NCBI GenBank assembly: GCA_002748755.1
Contig: PDTD01000010.1
Location: 62,001-126,000, forward strand
Direction: 5' to 3'
DNA: 64,000 bases
Origin: Desulfobulbus propionicus
Lineage (GTDB): Bacteria > Desulfobacterota > Desulfobulbia > Desulfobulbales > Desulfobulbaceae
This document shows, one piece after another, positions 17,607 through 27,572 of the stretch (the first letter of the stretch is position 1; each line of letters begins with the position of its first letter). The position numbers were made by a program, and so were the translations under genes. The notes below the pieces were generated by a model. It saw only the letters and a list, made by a program, of their open reading frames with translations. It did not search any database and was not told the origin of the DNA.

Positions 17607-17916
17607 TTTTCTTCTGAAGCCTGTCGTGTTTTTCTGAGACCCACAAACCAGGGGTACTCTGCCACTGTTTTGCGTTGCTCTTTTGAGTCCGTCCTGTCTG
17701 TCATCATGATTGTTTCTGAATCTTCTTTGTATGGAGAGGGAGAAAAAATTTGGACACTGAAAATGTGCGAGTGATGCTGCCCTCAGCAGAGAGGGTTCAC
17801 CTCGGAGACAAGCATGGTGAGACAAACACAGTGGCAACAAAGAATCTCTTTACCGTGAAACTACTTTGTGGCTGAGAGCGCAATTTCCCCCATCTTCCAC
17901 CGGACGTGATCGAAGG

Positions 17917-18540
17917 TTACCAATCAAAACAGGTATTACCGGTCAAGTGGGTCAAACGGTCGCTACTTGAGCCTTCGGCCAATGGCCGTATTTCTTCAAC
18001 GCCTGCATCCATTGTGGCGGGGTTTTCTTTGCCACAACGGCTGCAGGCGTCTATCTCGGGATCAATATAAGCTTAACCGTTTTTTAAAAAGAGAATAAAC
18101 TGCTCAAAGAATTTTGTGGCAGGCGGTAATGCAGGCCCGCTTGTGCCCCCCGTCGAATTACAAGCTCCTGGTACTTGCCTTTGAACTGACTGTTTGTCTT
18201 CCTGGCTGCATTGGCAGCCCCACAGAGAATTCTCCTTACGGCGCCGGTGAACTTTTGCCTTTAAGGTGCCGCGTATTGACCACGAACGTCTGCAGTCCGG
18301 CATCCTCCAGAGATTCATGGATGCTCTTTCAATACATTCCGGTACTCTTTATCATAACGAGTTCAATATCGTGCCTCTTGAGCCAACGACATAGTTGCCG
18401 ACGGTGTTTGCCAAAAGTTCCAAGACTTCTGGTCTCCTCAGCAACATTACCATCCTCCGACAGTAACTGAAAAGTGGCAACCACTCCCATTTTGTGGATA
18501 TCCAGTCCTGCACACCTCTTGACGATTGGCTTTTTTATGA
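17917..18540 (-). pseudogene. Decayed IS110-family-like transposase
   Basis: Reading the minus strand gives the IS110 N-terminus: GLDIHKMGVVA, then TFGKHRRQLCRWLKRHDIEL, KSTGMY, and VVNTRHLKGK. The catalytic glutamate before STG has become Lys, and the Trp after Y is a TGA stop. After about 100 codons a large internal deletion and several frame changes follow. Pieces of the C-terminal helix region remain (RGAQAG, HKIL, FILFLKNG, AYIDPEIDACSRCG), ending at the TAA at 17917. It is a dead remnant with no visible intact ends. The roughly 310 bases between ndk and 17917 hold nothing else I recognise. Confidence 0.75.
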
Positions 18541-18673
18541 TAAACTCCGAAGTAGATTGTGTATTTTTCCCTTCAATGAGACAAAATCTTTATGAAAAAA
18601 CCGGGTTCGGTGAAATCTCTCTGTGAGATCTTTACCATAGGTACCCATCTTATATTGCCTAAAGAGAGACCAT

Positions 18674-21550
18674 ATGAAAGCTCGAAAACAATCTGTTTTT
18701 TATTATTGCCACAGTTCTCTTTTGTTGGTCTGCTGCATGGCTGCGCTTGTTGGATGTACATTTCGCGGCATGGATATGCATCGGGAGCATGCAGACTGTT
18801 TTGCTACGGCCTGGCCCCATGAAGGCAGTGATCTGGAGCCGGATGCGGCCCTGCATTTTGGCAGGCTGGAGAACGGAGTACGGTATGTCTTGATGCACAA
18901 TGACGAACCCAGGGATCGTGTTGCCCTCTATCTTGATGTGCAGTCGGGATCATTGCATGAAGAGGAGCACCAGCGCGGACTGGCCCATTATCTGGAGCAC
19001 ATGTTGTTTAACGGCACCACCCATTATCCTCCAGGTGAGCTGATAGAATACTTTCAATCCATCGGCATGGCATTTGGCGCGGACACCAACGCCCATACCA
19101 CTTATGACGAGACTGTATACAAGCTCTTATTGCCTGGCGGCGGAGAAGAGATACTGGATGAAGGGTTTCTTGTTCTGGCAGACTATGCCCGCGGTGCTCT
19201 TCTCCTTGAGGAGGAGGTCGACCGTGAACGGGGGGTTATTTTAGCGGAAAAGCGTGCTCGTGATACGGCCTCTGCCAGGGTGTGGAAACAGCGAATGGCT
19301 TTTGAATTTTCAGGGACAAAGGTGGCTGAACGTGATCCCATAGGTATTGAAGAGGTTTTGTACAAAGCGGACAACGAGCAGCTGCGCTCGTATTATGATG
19401 CCTGGTACAGACCGGAAAATATGATTGTGATCGCAGTCGGTGACATGGACGTGAGCAAAGCGGAAACCTTGCTCAACAAGAATTTTCGCTCTCTGCGAGG
19501 TGCATCAGTCGATGTCCAGTGTCCCGACCTGGGTAAGGTGTCGGTAACAGGCAGGGAAGCCATGTATCTCTATGAACCAGAACTGGGGTATACGGAAGTT
19601 TCTCTAGCGACAGTGTACAACTTTGAGCCTCAGGCGGACACACGTGCATGGAAGAGACAGCAACTGCAGCAAAAATTGGCTGTTTCGGCATTCCAACATC
19701 GACTGGACAAAAGAAGCGAGCAGGCAGGAAGTCCTTTTACTAAGGCCAAAGTATACAATGGGTTGTTTGTCCATCGATACGGCTATGCCACTCTGGTTGC
19801 ACGAACCGGTGCCGACCGCTGGCAGGAGAGCATGGGGCTGCTGATTCGTACTTTAGAGCAGGTGTTGACCCAGGGAATAACCGAAGCTGAGTTGGTTCGG
19901 GTGAAGAAGGAGCTGGCAGCATACCTGCATAAGCAAGTTCGGACTGCTGCAACCAGGGACAGCAGTATGTTGGCCCAGCAGATAACGCACAAACTCAACA
20001 ACCATCAGGTCTTTTTGTCACCTGAGCAGGAACTGGAGCTGTATCAGCCCATGCTTGAGACCATAACTGTTGATCAGGTCAACAGGGCTATGCGGGAGTT
20101 GTGGGACCACGGCCAAAGGCTATACGAGGTGTTGGGTACCGCAGATCTGCGTCACAAGACCACCACACCGAAGCAGCAGATTTTGGCGGTGGTGGAGGAG
20201 CCGATGGTGGGTTCTCAATTGCGAGAGGTGGTCGATGATGCAACCGTACCCTTTCCCTACCTGCCTGTACCCCCTCAACCTGCGGCCATTGTCACCACAG
20301 AGCTGATTGAACAGATCGATGTGAGAAGAGTACAGTTGGCAAACAATATTCTGTTGCAAATCAAGCCAACCAAATTTCAAAAGAACCAGGTGCAGGTGGC
20401 TGTTCGCTTTGGCAGCGGGAAATTGGCTGAACCGAAACCAGGCATGGCCATGGTCGCGGAACAGTTTGTCGAGCACGGCGGGCTTGGACAATTGACCATT
20501 GAACAGCTCAAGGAAGCATTGGCAGGAACGAGTATTGATTGCAGGTTTACGGTAGCTCCTGAGAGTTTTGTTTTTTTTGGAGAGGGACTCAGTACTGAAC
20601 TGGAACAGCTCCTGCAATTGCTCTCTGCCTATCTCAAGGACCCCGGGTTTCGGGATACAGCCTGGAACAAGACCATGCAACGTATGGAGCAGATGTATGA
20701 ACAGATGGCATCAAGCGTAGAGGGGGTGATGCGCATTCAAGGTGAACCCTTTCTTGCTGATGGTAGGCAGATGTACGCTGTTGCCGATCACAGGCAGGTG
20801 GCCAACCTGGAGCGGGCAGAGATCGTTTCCTGGCTAACTCCTGTTTTTCGCAGTGCCGCTCTGGAAATCGATGTGGTTGGTGATGTGGACCCGGACCGGG
20901 TCATTTTCCTGGTCAGCCGTTACTTTGGTGATCGCCCCGGACAAAAAACCGTTGTTCCCACCATGGAAACAGCCAATTTCCCAACCGGCAAAAGAAAACA
21001 TCTTGTAGTGGACTCTGCCATTGATAAAGCCCTGGTGACCGTGGCCTGGAAAACCGATGATTTCTGGGATGTCTCCCGTACAAGAACTCTGAATGTTCTG
21101 GCATTATTGCTTGATGACCGGCTGCGGGTAACTATTAGGGAAAAGCTGGGGGCCACGTATTCGCCTGAGGTGTATAATCGCTCCAGCAAGGTGTTTGAGG
21201 GGTACGGCGTCCTTCGCGCCCAGTTGGTCGTTGCCCCTGATCAGGCTGAACGTGTCGCCCAGATAGTACTGGAGGAGGCTAATCAGCTTGCGCGTGTACC
21301 CATAGGGCAGGAGGAACTGCAGAGGATTGTACACCCTGCATTGACTTCGATAAGGGACTTGAAACGCACCAATCGGTACTGGCGGGATTCTGTGCTTGGC
21401 CTGGCTGGCCGACATCCTGAGCAGTTACAGTGGCCTTTGTCGATCTCTGCTGATTATCAAGCCGTATCCGCAGATGACCTCAGGCAGCTGGCAGCAGAGT
21501 ACCTGCAGCCTGCGCAAGCTGCTGTGGTGATTGTTTCCAATACAAACTGA
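18674..21550 (+). CDS. M16 (pitrilysin/insulinase) family zinc protease lipoprotein
   Basis: This 958-residue protein has a lipoprotein signal peptide with lipobox LVGC (Cys 28). Two M16 halves follow. The N-terminal half has the inverted zinc motif HYLEH at residues 105-109 and the distal glutamate in EEEVDRERGVILAE. The C-terminal half lacks HxxEH, as is normal for the inactive partner domain, and carries RLRVTIREKLGATYSPEV. It should degrade small peptides or misfolded envelope proteins at the periplasmic side of a membrane. The ATG at 18674 is preceded by AAGAGAGA. Its TGA stop abuts repeat copy 4. Confidence 0.9.
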   Translation: MKARKQSVFYYCHSSLLLVCCMAALVGCTFRGMDMHREHADCFATAWPHEGSDLEPDAALHFGRLENGVRYVLMHNDEPRDRVALYLDVQSGSLHEEEHQRGLAHYLEHMLFNGTTHYPPGELIEYFQSIGMAFGADTNAHTTYDETVYKLLLPGGGEEILDEGFLVLADYARGALLLEEEVDRERGVILAEKRARDTASARVWKQRMAFEFSGTKVAERDPIGIEEVLYKADNEQLRSYYDAWYRPENMIVIAVGDMDVSKAETLLNKNFRSLRGASVDVQCPDLGKVSVTGREAMYLYEPELGYTEVSLATVYNFEPQADTRAWKRQQLQQKLAVSAFQHRLDKRSEQAGSPFTKAKVYNGLFVHRYGYATLVARTGADRWQESMGLLIRTLEQVLTQGITEAELVRVKKELAAYLHKQVRTAATRDSSMLAQQITHKLNNHQVFLSPEQELELYQPMLETITVDQVNRAMRELWDHGQRLYEVLGTADLRHKTTTPKQQILAVVEEPMVGSQLREVVDDATVPFPYLPVPPQPAAIVTTELIEQIDVRRVQLANNILLQIKPTKFQKNQVQVAVRFGSGKLAEPKPGMAMVAEQFVEHGGLGQLTIEQLKEALAGTSIDCRFTVAPESFVFFGEGLSTELEQLLQLLSAYLKDPGFRDTAWNKTMQRMEQMYEQMASSVEGVMRIQGEPFLADGRQMYAVADHRQVANLERAEIVSWLTPVFRSAALEIDVVGDVDPDRVIFLVSRYFGDRPGQKTVVPTMETANFPTGKRKHLVVDSAIDKALVTVAWKTDDFWDVSRTRTLNVLALLLDDRLRVTIREKLGATYSPEVYNRSSKVFEGYGVLRAQLVVAPDQAERVAQIVLEEANQLARVPIGQEELQRIVHPALTSIRDLKRTNRYWRDSVLGLAGRHPEQLQWPLSISADYQAVSADDLRQLAAEYLQPAQAAVVIVSNTN

Positions 21551-21760
21551 TGTCCGTCCAGGTGGCCCAGTTTCGGTAGCTTTTGGTACTGCCTTCTCCT
21601 TGGGTATATGTGTCGCCAAAAGACTGCCGAAATCGGTGAGTCCGGGGCTGATTTTTGATGTGCATTGTGGCAAAAAAGAAGCCTGCTTACAGAGATGACA
21701 TCCATCTGTTTTTGTTTCTTTTTTCTCACATGCACCATATATTCATGAGAGATCAGGGGG
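21551..21760 (-). repeat. Dispersed repeat copy 4
   Basis: Minus orientation. The left terminus reads from 21760 as CCCCCTGATCTCTCATGAA. The right end is degenerate (CTGGACGGACATCA) and touches the stop codon of the M16 gene. Internal blocks AACAGATGGATGTCATCTC, ACACATATACCCAAGGAG and the hairpin arms are well kept. Confidence 0.87.
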
Positions 21761-21865
21761 GAGAGCCTTCCGTGACAGGTAGCGCCCTCTCAGGATCGGG
21801 CCGCAGCAGGCTGGGGTGGACAAGTCTTTTTTGCAAGGCAGATGATCGAGGGCACAATACGCCCG

Positions 21866-22792
21866 TTATCCTACGAGCCATATCGCCGCATCTTGCGCCT
21901 GTTGCATCGTCCGGTCGGAAACTCCTTTGAACAGTCCCTTTTCCGCACTGCGTCCTCTGCGGCCGATGACAACCGTGCCGCAGTCATGTTTTTTTGCCTG
22001 TTTGAGCAGGTCGAATCCTGCGTCCAGGTGCATTTGGGCGGGAAGCTGTCTGATACGTGAGGGGTCGATACCATGATCCTTGAGCACCTGGGCATGGGCG
22101 TAAAAAAGATAGTTCTCTTGATCCAGATACTGATCGCACCACTCTTTGCCCCATTGGTCATGGAAGTGTTCACTGGGTGCCGGGTCTTGACTACCGAACA
22201 GAGAGCGGGAGTGATACAGGCAGATCTCTACGGCAGGTTGATCGTGTAGAATGTAGGCTAGGTGATCGGCGGCCATGAGTGATTCGGGTCGGCTCTGTAC
22301 TGCGAGCAAAAAGCGATTGGAGGACACCTCCCCATCGATAATCCAGAGTGGTGTTTCGTGGCATTTACCCAGGAGTTCTCCAGAGGTGGAGCCAAAGAGC
22401 ATGGTCCCCACAGCTCCTATCCCTCTTCGACCAAGGAGCAGAGCATCATAGTTGCCGCGATTGGCCTCATGATGAATGGCGCTGGAAATGGTTGTTGCGG
22501 CCATGGTGACACTGCTGTCCACATTATCTTCGGAAAAACCGTTTCTGACCAGGTGTGCCTTGGCCTCTTTGAGGTTGCGGCGAGCCAGGCGTGTTTTTTT
22601 TTCAGTCTGGGGGGTGTGTTCTCTTAGGGGATCGACATCACACATCCATTCCTGTCCGGCACTGGTACAGGGGACGACACTGAAGAGGTGGATATGCATT
22701 TCGGGGCAGGGACCGAAGATGGTACGGAGATAGTCAAGGCTGCTGGTACTGTATACCGAGCCATCTATGGCCACCAAAATTGATTTTTTCAT
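21866..22792 (-). CDS. Two-domain universal stress protein
   Basis: This 308-residue UspA-family protein has two tandem Usp domains (about residues 1-148 and 155-308). Each ends in an ATP-binding-like loop: GRRGIGAVGTMLFGSTSGELL in the first and GRRGRSAEKGLFKGVS in the second. It is probably a cytoplasmic nucleotide-binding stress protein. The start codon region is unusual: the ATG lies inside an isolated copy of the dispersed-repeat terminus, and no purine-rich ribosome site is seen ahead of it. It is convergent with the M16 gene. Confidence 0.88.
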   Translation of the reverse strand: MKKSILVAIDGSVYSTSSLDYLRTIFGPCPEMHIHLFSVVPCTSAGQEWMCDVDPLREHTPQTEKKTRLARRNLKEAKAHLVRNGFSEDNVDSSVTMAATTISSAIHHEANRGNYDALLLGRRGIGAVGTMLFGSTSGELLGKCHETPLWIIDGEVSSNRFLLAVQSRPESLMAADHLAYILHDQPAVEICLYHSRSLFGSQDPAPSEHFHDQWGKEWCDQYLDQENYLFYAHAQVLKDHGIDPSRIRQLPAQMHLDAGFDLLKQAKKHDCGTVVIGRRGRSAEKGLFKGVSDRTMQQAQDAAIWLVG

Positions 22793-22809
22793 GAGATATC
22801 CGGGTTAGA
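22788..22809 (-). repeat. Solo dispersed-repeat terminus at a start codon
   Basis: On the minus strand the sequence CTAACCCGGATATCTCATGAA matches the left terminus of the repeat family with one change, and its ATG is the start codon of the Usp gene. No other part of the repeat is next to it. Confidence 0.6.
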
Positions 22810-22879
22810 GGAAAGGGTGAGGGCATTTTGTACTAAACGATGGATCATATACACTCCACCTGCATTGTACCAGAAGAAT

Positions 22880-23845
22880 CTACTGCGTGAGCATGAAATA
22901 AACCAAGGCCATCGCGGCAATGCTCAGCATCCGAAACGACTGGCTGAACAAGATAAGCTGGGACGCAAGGATTGGCTTGAAAATACCGGCATAGTAGGGA
23001 AACTGATGCCGAATGGCTCGAACAGGGGACGAAAAAATATTGCCGACCAACAGGGCCAGGATGATCTCGCGTGTTGACATGGAGCCATCAGCAAGCATTG
23101 CCCCTGCCGCCGCCAAACCGGCTGAAAATTCAGTAGCCACGTACAGTACCACAATGGAAACCGCCTGGGGAGAGAGCCAGGATAACCAGAGAAATTGTTC
23201 GGTGAACAAACGCTCCAGTTGTTCAAAGATCCCTGCTGTATTAAGAAAATAAAACAAGGTGTAGATGGGGAGCGTACGGAGCGCAATGTGACGGATTCGT
23301 TTTCTGAATCTTTTCCAGGTTTTGGTCAGGACCTGTTTTAAGGGAACAGAAGGACTCTCCTGCGGAGGCGGAACGGGCAGCGTCGAACCGGGCAAGAGAA
23401 AGTGTGCGAGCAGGGTAATGAAAAGGGTCCGCACAAAGGCGGCTCCAAAGGTCAGCCCTACATAGACCACGGCTGCGCCTTTGATCAATGGCGCGGCAAT
23501 GAAAAAGGTCGTGGGCAGGTGCAGAAAATAGGTCGGCAGGCTGTTGAATAGGTTGGCCAGGATAAGCTCTTTTTTGCTCAATTTTTTTTTGTTATATCCC
23601 TCTGAGAGCATGGTATTGGCCGCTACTCCTGAAAAAAAAGCCATGGAGAAAGAGGCCCCGGTCAGTGGCGAGAGGTGCCCGAAGCGGGTTAAGAGGCTTG
23701 TCGCGACCGCTATCTTGCTTGTCCATCTGAGCGCTTCGATAAAGTTGGCAATCAGCAGCCCCATGGAGATGAACAGCATAAGCCGAAGCAGGGGCCTTGC
23801 CAGCTCATGCCAGAGAGAAAAAAGCAGTGTAGGATCCTGTCCCAT
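22880..23845 (-). CDS. Nucleoside-recognition (Gate) domain membrane protein
   Basis: About 321 residues with at least seven hydrophobic segments. Two internally related halves each have a GASFSMAFFSGVAAN or ATEFSAGLAAAGAMLADG type turn, the pattern of Gate/nucleoside-recognition domain proteins (related to SpmA/SpmB and YjiH). Substrate is unknown. The frame is open 27 codons further upstream, but GGAG six bases before the ATG at 23845 and the loss of similarity beyond it favour this start. It lies about 90 bases upstream of the Usp gene on the same strand, so the two may be cotranscribed. Confidence 0.75.
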   Translation of the reverse strand: MGQDPTLLFSLWHELARPLLRLMLFISMGLLIANFIEALRWTSKIAVATSLLTRFGHLSPLTGASFSMAFFSGVAANTMLSEGYNKKKLSKKELILANLFNSLPTYFLHLPTTFFIAAPLIKGAAVVYVGLTFGAAFVRTLFITLLAHFLLPGSTLPVPPPQESPSVPLKQVLTKTWKRFRKRIRHIALRTLPIYTLFYFLNTAGIFEQLERLFTEQFLWLSWLSPQAVSIVVLYVATEFSAGLAAAGAMLADGSMSTREIILALLVGNIFSSPVRAIRHQFPYYAGIFKPILASQLILFSQSFRMLSIAAMALVYFMLTQ

Positions 23846-24026
23846 CCGGTTCTCCAAAGTCCCTGGTGAGGAACGCGTCTTTGTACAACTGCACAGCCCG
23901 GACTGTTCATCAAGTAGGTTTTTCACCGGGCAAGGCGCAGGACGTATGTCGGTAGCAGGGTGCCATAGGCGGCCTGCAGAAAAGGGTCTGCCAGAGGATC
24001 ATGAGCAATGTGAGAGAGATGATGCT

Positions 24027-25889
24027 TTATAACCCATCCACATTGTCCGGCAGCCAGGCCTGTGCATAGATGCCGTTAGGGTCTGAGGCAAACACCGGGA
24101 AGTCATGGTTCGACTGTAGGTGCAGCATGCTCACCCCGGGAAGGGTGTCACCAATCAGACGCAGTATGCCCTTGGAAGCTGTGGTGCTGAGCTGTTCGAG
24201 CACCCCCTGCAGACCTCTTTTTCTCGGGGCGAGGTAGAGGCCGTTTTCTTCCGGAATGTGTGCCAGGCGGGCTGCTTCGGCAACGGCATCCCGCAGGGAA
24301 CCCAGTTTGTCTACCAGACCGATTTCCACGGCTGTTGCTCCGTCCCAGACGCGGCCTTGGGCAATGTTTTTGACGGTCTCCGACGACATGTCTCGCCCCT
24401 GGGCAACAATATCCAGGAACCGCCTGTACCCGTTGTCAACGCTGAGTTGAAAATAGCGCTTTTCAGTTTCAGACATGGGCGTGACAGGGTTGCCGAAATT
24501 GGCATTCCTGGTGGTGGCTACTCCGTCTCCGTGTATACCCAGGGATTGGATTGCCCTGTCAATGGTAGGAATAACACCGAAAATACCAATGGAACCGGTA
24601 AGGGTGGTCGGTGAGGCATATATGGCATCAGCATTGGCGGCCAGCCAGTACCCTCCAGAAGCGGTTACGGCGCCCATGGAAACAACCACAGGACGGCCTG
24701 TTTTCTGGAAAGCGATCAGTTCCTGGCGGATACGTTCAGAAGCAAAAGCGCTGCCCCCGCCCGTGGTTATGCGGAGAACCAAGGCCTTGATGGTTGGGTT
24801 CACAGCGGCCTGGCGTATCTGGGCGATGAGATCTTCTGAACCGATCTGGTTTATGATGTTTTCACCGTAGAGGATGTTGCCAGAAACAGAGATAATACCT
24901 ATGACATCTTTTACTGCCGGGCCGACCACATAGGAGTGCGGCATTACCTGACGGTATTCGTCCAAGGTGACAGAGCAGTAGCCTTCCGGGACAGGAGAGG
25001 GAAGCGCGCCGTGTTCAGTCAGGCGCTTGATAAACTGATGGTCCGTCTCCAGGTGATCGACCAGGCCGTTTTGCAGGGCCATTACAGCGTGATCCCCCTG
25101 GGCTGCTTGCAGTTTTGCGGTCAGATTGTCTGCAAAAAGCGTAACGTTTGTTGTTGGTACACCTCTGTGTTTTGCGATGGTACCGCAATAGTTGAGCCAT
25201 AATTTTTGCAGCCACAATTGATGGGCTTCTCTGGCTGCGGCTGACATATCGTTTCGGATGAGCGGTTCCACGGCCGACTTGTACGTTCCTGCTCGAAAAA
25301 TATGACAATCAATGCGAATTTTATCAAGAAAGTCAGCCAGGTAAATTTGAAAGATACCAAAACCTTTGATGTCTACCCTCCCCATGGGGTGCAGGCTTAT
25401 GTCATCGGCCCATGAAGCAAGGTAATAGCGGCCTTGACTGAATGCGTTGCCTCGGGCAAAGATTGTTTTTCCGGTCTGTTTAAACCGTTCCATGGCACGG
25501 CCGATGTCCTGGGCCTGATCCAGGGATATCCTTTCCAGCCTGTCCGTATCCAGGACCATGCTTTGAATACGGCTATCATGGGCCGCTGCATCGATGGCGT
25601 CGATGATATCCTGGAGAAAGGTATCTTGTTCCAATGGGAGACCAGACAGACCGTTTATGAGGCGAGTCAACGGATCTATGTTGGATCGCTGTTCGACAAT
25701 TGTACCCTGGGGAGAGAGAAGGAATACTGTCTGGTCAGATATTTGAGGGAGCGGTTGGTACAACACTGAGGCGCAGATCATCCCGACAATACAGAGCAGG
25801 GCCGTGGCCGAGAGCAAGGTAGCTCCGGTCGTTATGATTTTCCAGAGGAGCCAGAAGGGAAAGCTGATGATTGTAAAAAATTTTTTCAC
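24027..25889 (-). CDS. sppA: Signal peptide peptidase SppA, long (67-kDa) form
   Basis: This 620-residue protein is an inner-membrane serine-lysine protease that degrades cleaved signal peptides. It has an N-terminal membrane anchor (about residues 8-40) and two tandem S49 domains. The catalytic Lys is in the first half (GKTIFARG). The nucleophilic Ser is in the second half (VTASGGYWLAANAD). The doubled architecture matches the Escherichia coli type rather than the short Bacillus form. It starts with GTG, preceded on its strand by GAGGAG. Confidence 0.92.
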   Translation of the reverse strand: MKKFFTIISFPFWLLWKIITTGATLLSATALLCIVGMICASVLYQPLPQISDQTVFLLSPQGTIVEQRSNIDPLTRLINGLSGLPLEQDTFLQDIIDAIDAAAHDSRIQSMVLDTDRLERISLDQAQDIGRAMERFKQTGKTIFARGNAFSQGRYYLASWADDISLHPMGRVDIKGFGIFQIYLADFLDKIRIDCHIFRAGTYKSAVEPLIRNDMSAAAREAHQLWLQKLWLNYCGTIAKHRGVPTTNVTLFADNLTAKLQAAQGDHAVMALQNGLVDHLETDHQFIKRLTEHGALPSPVPEGYCSVTLDEYRQVMPHSYVVGPAVKDVIGIISVSGNILYGENIINQIGSEDLIAQIRQAAVNPTIKALVLRITTGGGSAFASERIRQELIAFQKTGRPVVVSMGAVTASGGYWLAANADAIYASPTTLTGSIGIFGVIPTIDRAIQSLGIHGDGVATTRNANFGNPVTPMSETEKRYFQLSVDNGYRRFLDIVAQGRDMSSETVKNIAQGRVWDGATAVEIGLVDKLGSLRDAVAEAARLAHIPEENGLYLAPRKRGLQGVLEQLSTTASKGILRLIGDTLPGVSMLHLQSNHDFPVFASDPNGIYAQAWLPDNVDGL

Positions 25890-26541
25890 TATGGAAACTC
25901 CTCACGTAAACGGTGCAATGTTTTGGTAAGTAGTGCCTCTGACAAAAGGGTGGCTTCATTGATGACCCATGCGTGGGAACAGGGTATTGTTTAGCCTGCG
26001 CAAAGTCAATGAAATGTGACAGGAGGCCGACAAAAAAGAGAATGAGGATCGTCTTGCCTTAAGCACAGTTTGGGAGGGGTATGGCCTGCGTGCAGGGAAC
26101 AGACTGTACATCTGGAATGAATCGGCAGAGGGCGGGGTATTGTTCTAATAACAACTCTTGTCCTCTTCCCTTTTGATTGCACCCGGATTTCTGATGAACC
26201 TTCTGTCTCATTTGAAAAAACAGACAAAAACAAAGGGATGTGATATCCGTGAGCAGGTTTGAAATATCGGCACAATGTGGCCCAAAGGTCAGCTCAAGTG
26301 GTATCATTTTCGGCTGTATTTGGGCAACACCTAGACCCAAGTACAAGGATGCACTAAAAACTTGGCTCCTGGCATTGCCTGAGTTGATAAGCAATCCAGG
26401 TGAGGCCTGAAATATCTCCAAGAAGGATTTCTCTGCAAATTTACCTTGACCCTTCTGCGTGTGGTTAGGTAGTCTTCTTGGCAGACACAACTAACCGACC
26501 ATCCCTGTTTGATCGTTTTCGGGGAATACAAGAGGAGAACA
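25890..26541. other. Divergent spacer holding repeat copy 5
   Basis: These 652 bases lie between sppA (minus) and a lipoprotein gene (plus). Apart from repeat copy 5 I see no conserved element. Both promoters must lie here. Confidence 0.5.
26182..26400 (+). repeat. Dispersed repeat copy 5
   Basis: Full-length 219-base copy in plus orientation. Left terminus CCCGGATTTCTGATGAACC, right terminus GTTGATAAGCAATCCAGG, with the A-rich block TTTGAAAAAACAGACAAAAA and the hairpin half between them. Confidence 0.92.
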
Positions 26542-26895
26542 ATGCTTATTCAAAACAGGAAACGCACAGTTGCTTATATCGCAGTGGCCGCCTGTGTCGC
26601 TGCCCTGACAGGTTGTGCCAAACAGACGACCTATGGAGCTGTCAAGTTTATAACACAACCGCCTGGCGCTGAAGTGGTCAACTTGAAAGATGATGCCACT
26701 CTGGGCAGTACCCCTGTTGTCGTCTTTTGGGAAGGGAAGGGGGGAGAGCCTGAATATGTTACTGTGCAGTTGCGTAAGGCAGGCTATAGGGAAGAGATAA
26801 CCTCTTTCTGGGTCAACACCCGTCATGCATCTCGCGAGCAGGCAGAGAAAGATGCGCAACCTATCAATGCCGACTTGATTAAGAGGGGGAAATAA
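26542..26895 (+). CDS. Small lipoprotein of unknown function
   Basis: This 117-residue protein has a signal peptide and a lipobox ALTGC (Cys about residue 25). The short mature part, starting VKFITQPPGAEVVNL, resembles a PEGA-type beta domain (one that carries small surface-facing repeats in envelope proteins). GAGGAG stands just before the ATG. It is followed after two bases by a second lipoprotein with a similar beginning, so the two form an operon and may be distant paralogues. Confidence 0.75.
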   Translation: MLIQNRKRTVAYIAVAACVAALTGCAKQTTYGAVKFITQPPGAEVVNLKDDATLGSTPVVVFWEGKGGEPEYVTVQLRKAGYREEITSFWVNTRHASREQAEKDAQPINADLIKRGK

Positions 26896-26897
26896 TC

Positions 26898-27290
26898 ATG
26901 CTGACCACGGACAAAAGGGGCTTGGTTCCCAGTGTGGTTTTTTTTGCTGTTGTTTGTTGCTCTCTTTTTCTGCTTGGTGGTTGTTCCAGTACCGCGACGG
27001 TTCATTTCAAGGTCAATTCCGAGCCCGAAGGCGCCTATGTGGTCTACAAACTGACGGGGACGGAAATACCTTGCGCGGATCGTTGGGTGTATCTGGGCAA
27101 GACCCCTCTGCGCGGTATACATCAGTTCAAGGAAGACGAGCTTGAAAATACTGACAAGGTGACCATGAAAGTCATGCATGAAGGCTTTCATGAGCAGACA
27201 ATGGAGTGGGATGGTGAGGGGTTTTGGGAAGAGGCGCAAGGGAAAGGGGTGATTTTCTGGACACCTGAGCTGGTGCCGGTAGGTCATTAG
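26898..27290 (+). CDS. Small lipoprotein with PEGA-like mature domain
   Basis: This 130-residue protein has a signal peptide with lipobox LLGGC (Cys about residue 29). The mature start VHFKVNSEPEGAYVVYKL parallels the preceding gene (FITQPPGAEVV). Function is unknown. Envelope localisation is inferred from the lipobox. It ends in a TAG that is also the first three bases of repeat copy 6. Confidence 0.75.
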   Translation: MLTTDKRGLVPSVVFFAVVCCSLFLLGGCSSTATVHFKVNSEPEGAYVVYKLTGTEIPCADRWVYLGKTPLRGIHQFKEDELENTDKVTMKVMHEGFHEQTMEWDGEGFWEEAQGKGVIFWTPELVPVGH

Positions 27291-27513
27291 CCCGTATTCC
27301 TCACGAACACCTTGTCTTATTTGAGGAAAAAGACATCCAAATAAATATATGTGGTGCCCCTGCGCGGTCTCAAATTCTGATAAAAGGTTCCCCCAAAGGT
27401 TGGCCCAGGCGGCACCATCTTGGGCAGTGTTTTGACAGATAGATGGCATTTCCTTTCAAGCCCGGCCAATATCTTTGTACCTGTTGCTGCTTGGATTGAT
27501 GAGCAATTCGGGC
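27291..27513 (+). repeat. Dispersed repeat copy 6
   Basis: It starts immediately after the TAG stop of the lipoprotein gene (TAGCCCGTATTCCTCACGAAC) and ends with GATTGATGAGCAATTCGGGC. About 222 bases, plus orientation, with a more diverged right half. Confidence 0.87.
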
Positions 27514-27572
27514 GAGATGAGTAATGCGGGGGGCCCAGGATGACTGGACCAGATGATGCCGTTACACCTACA

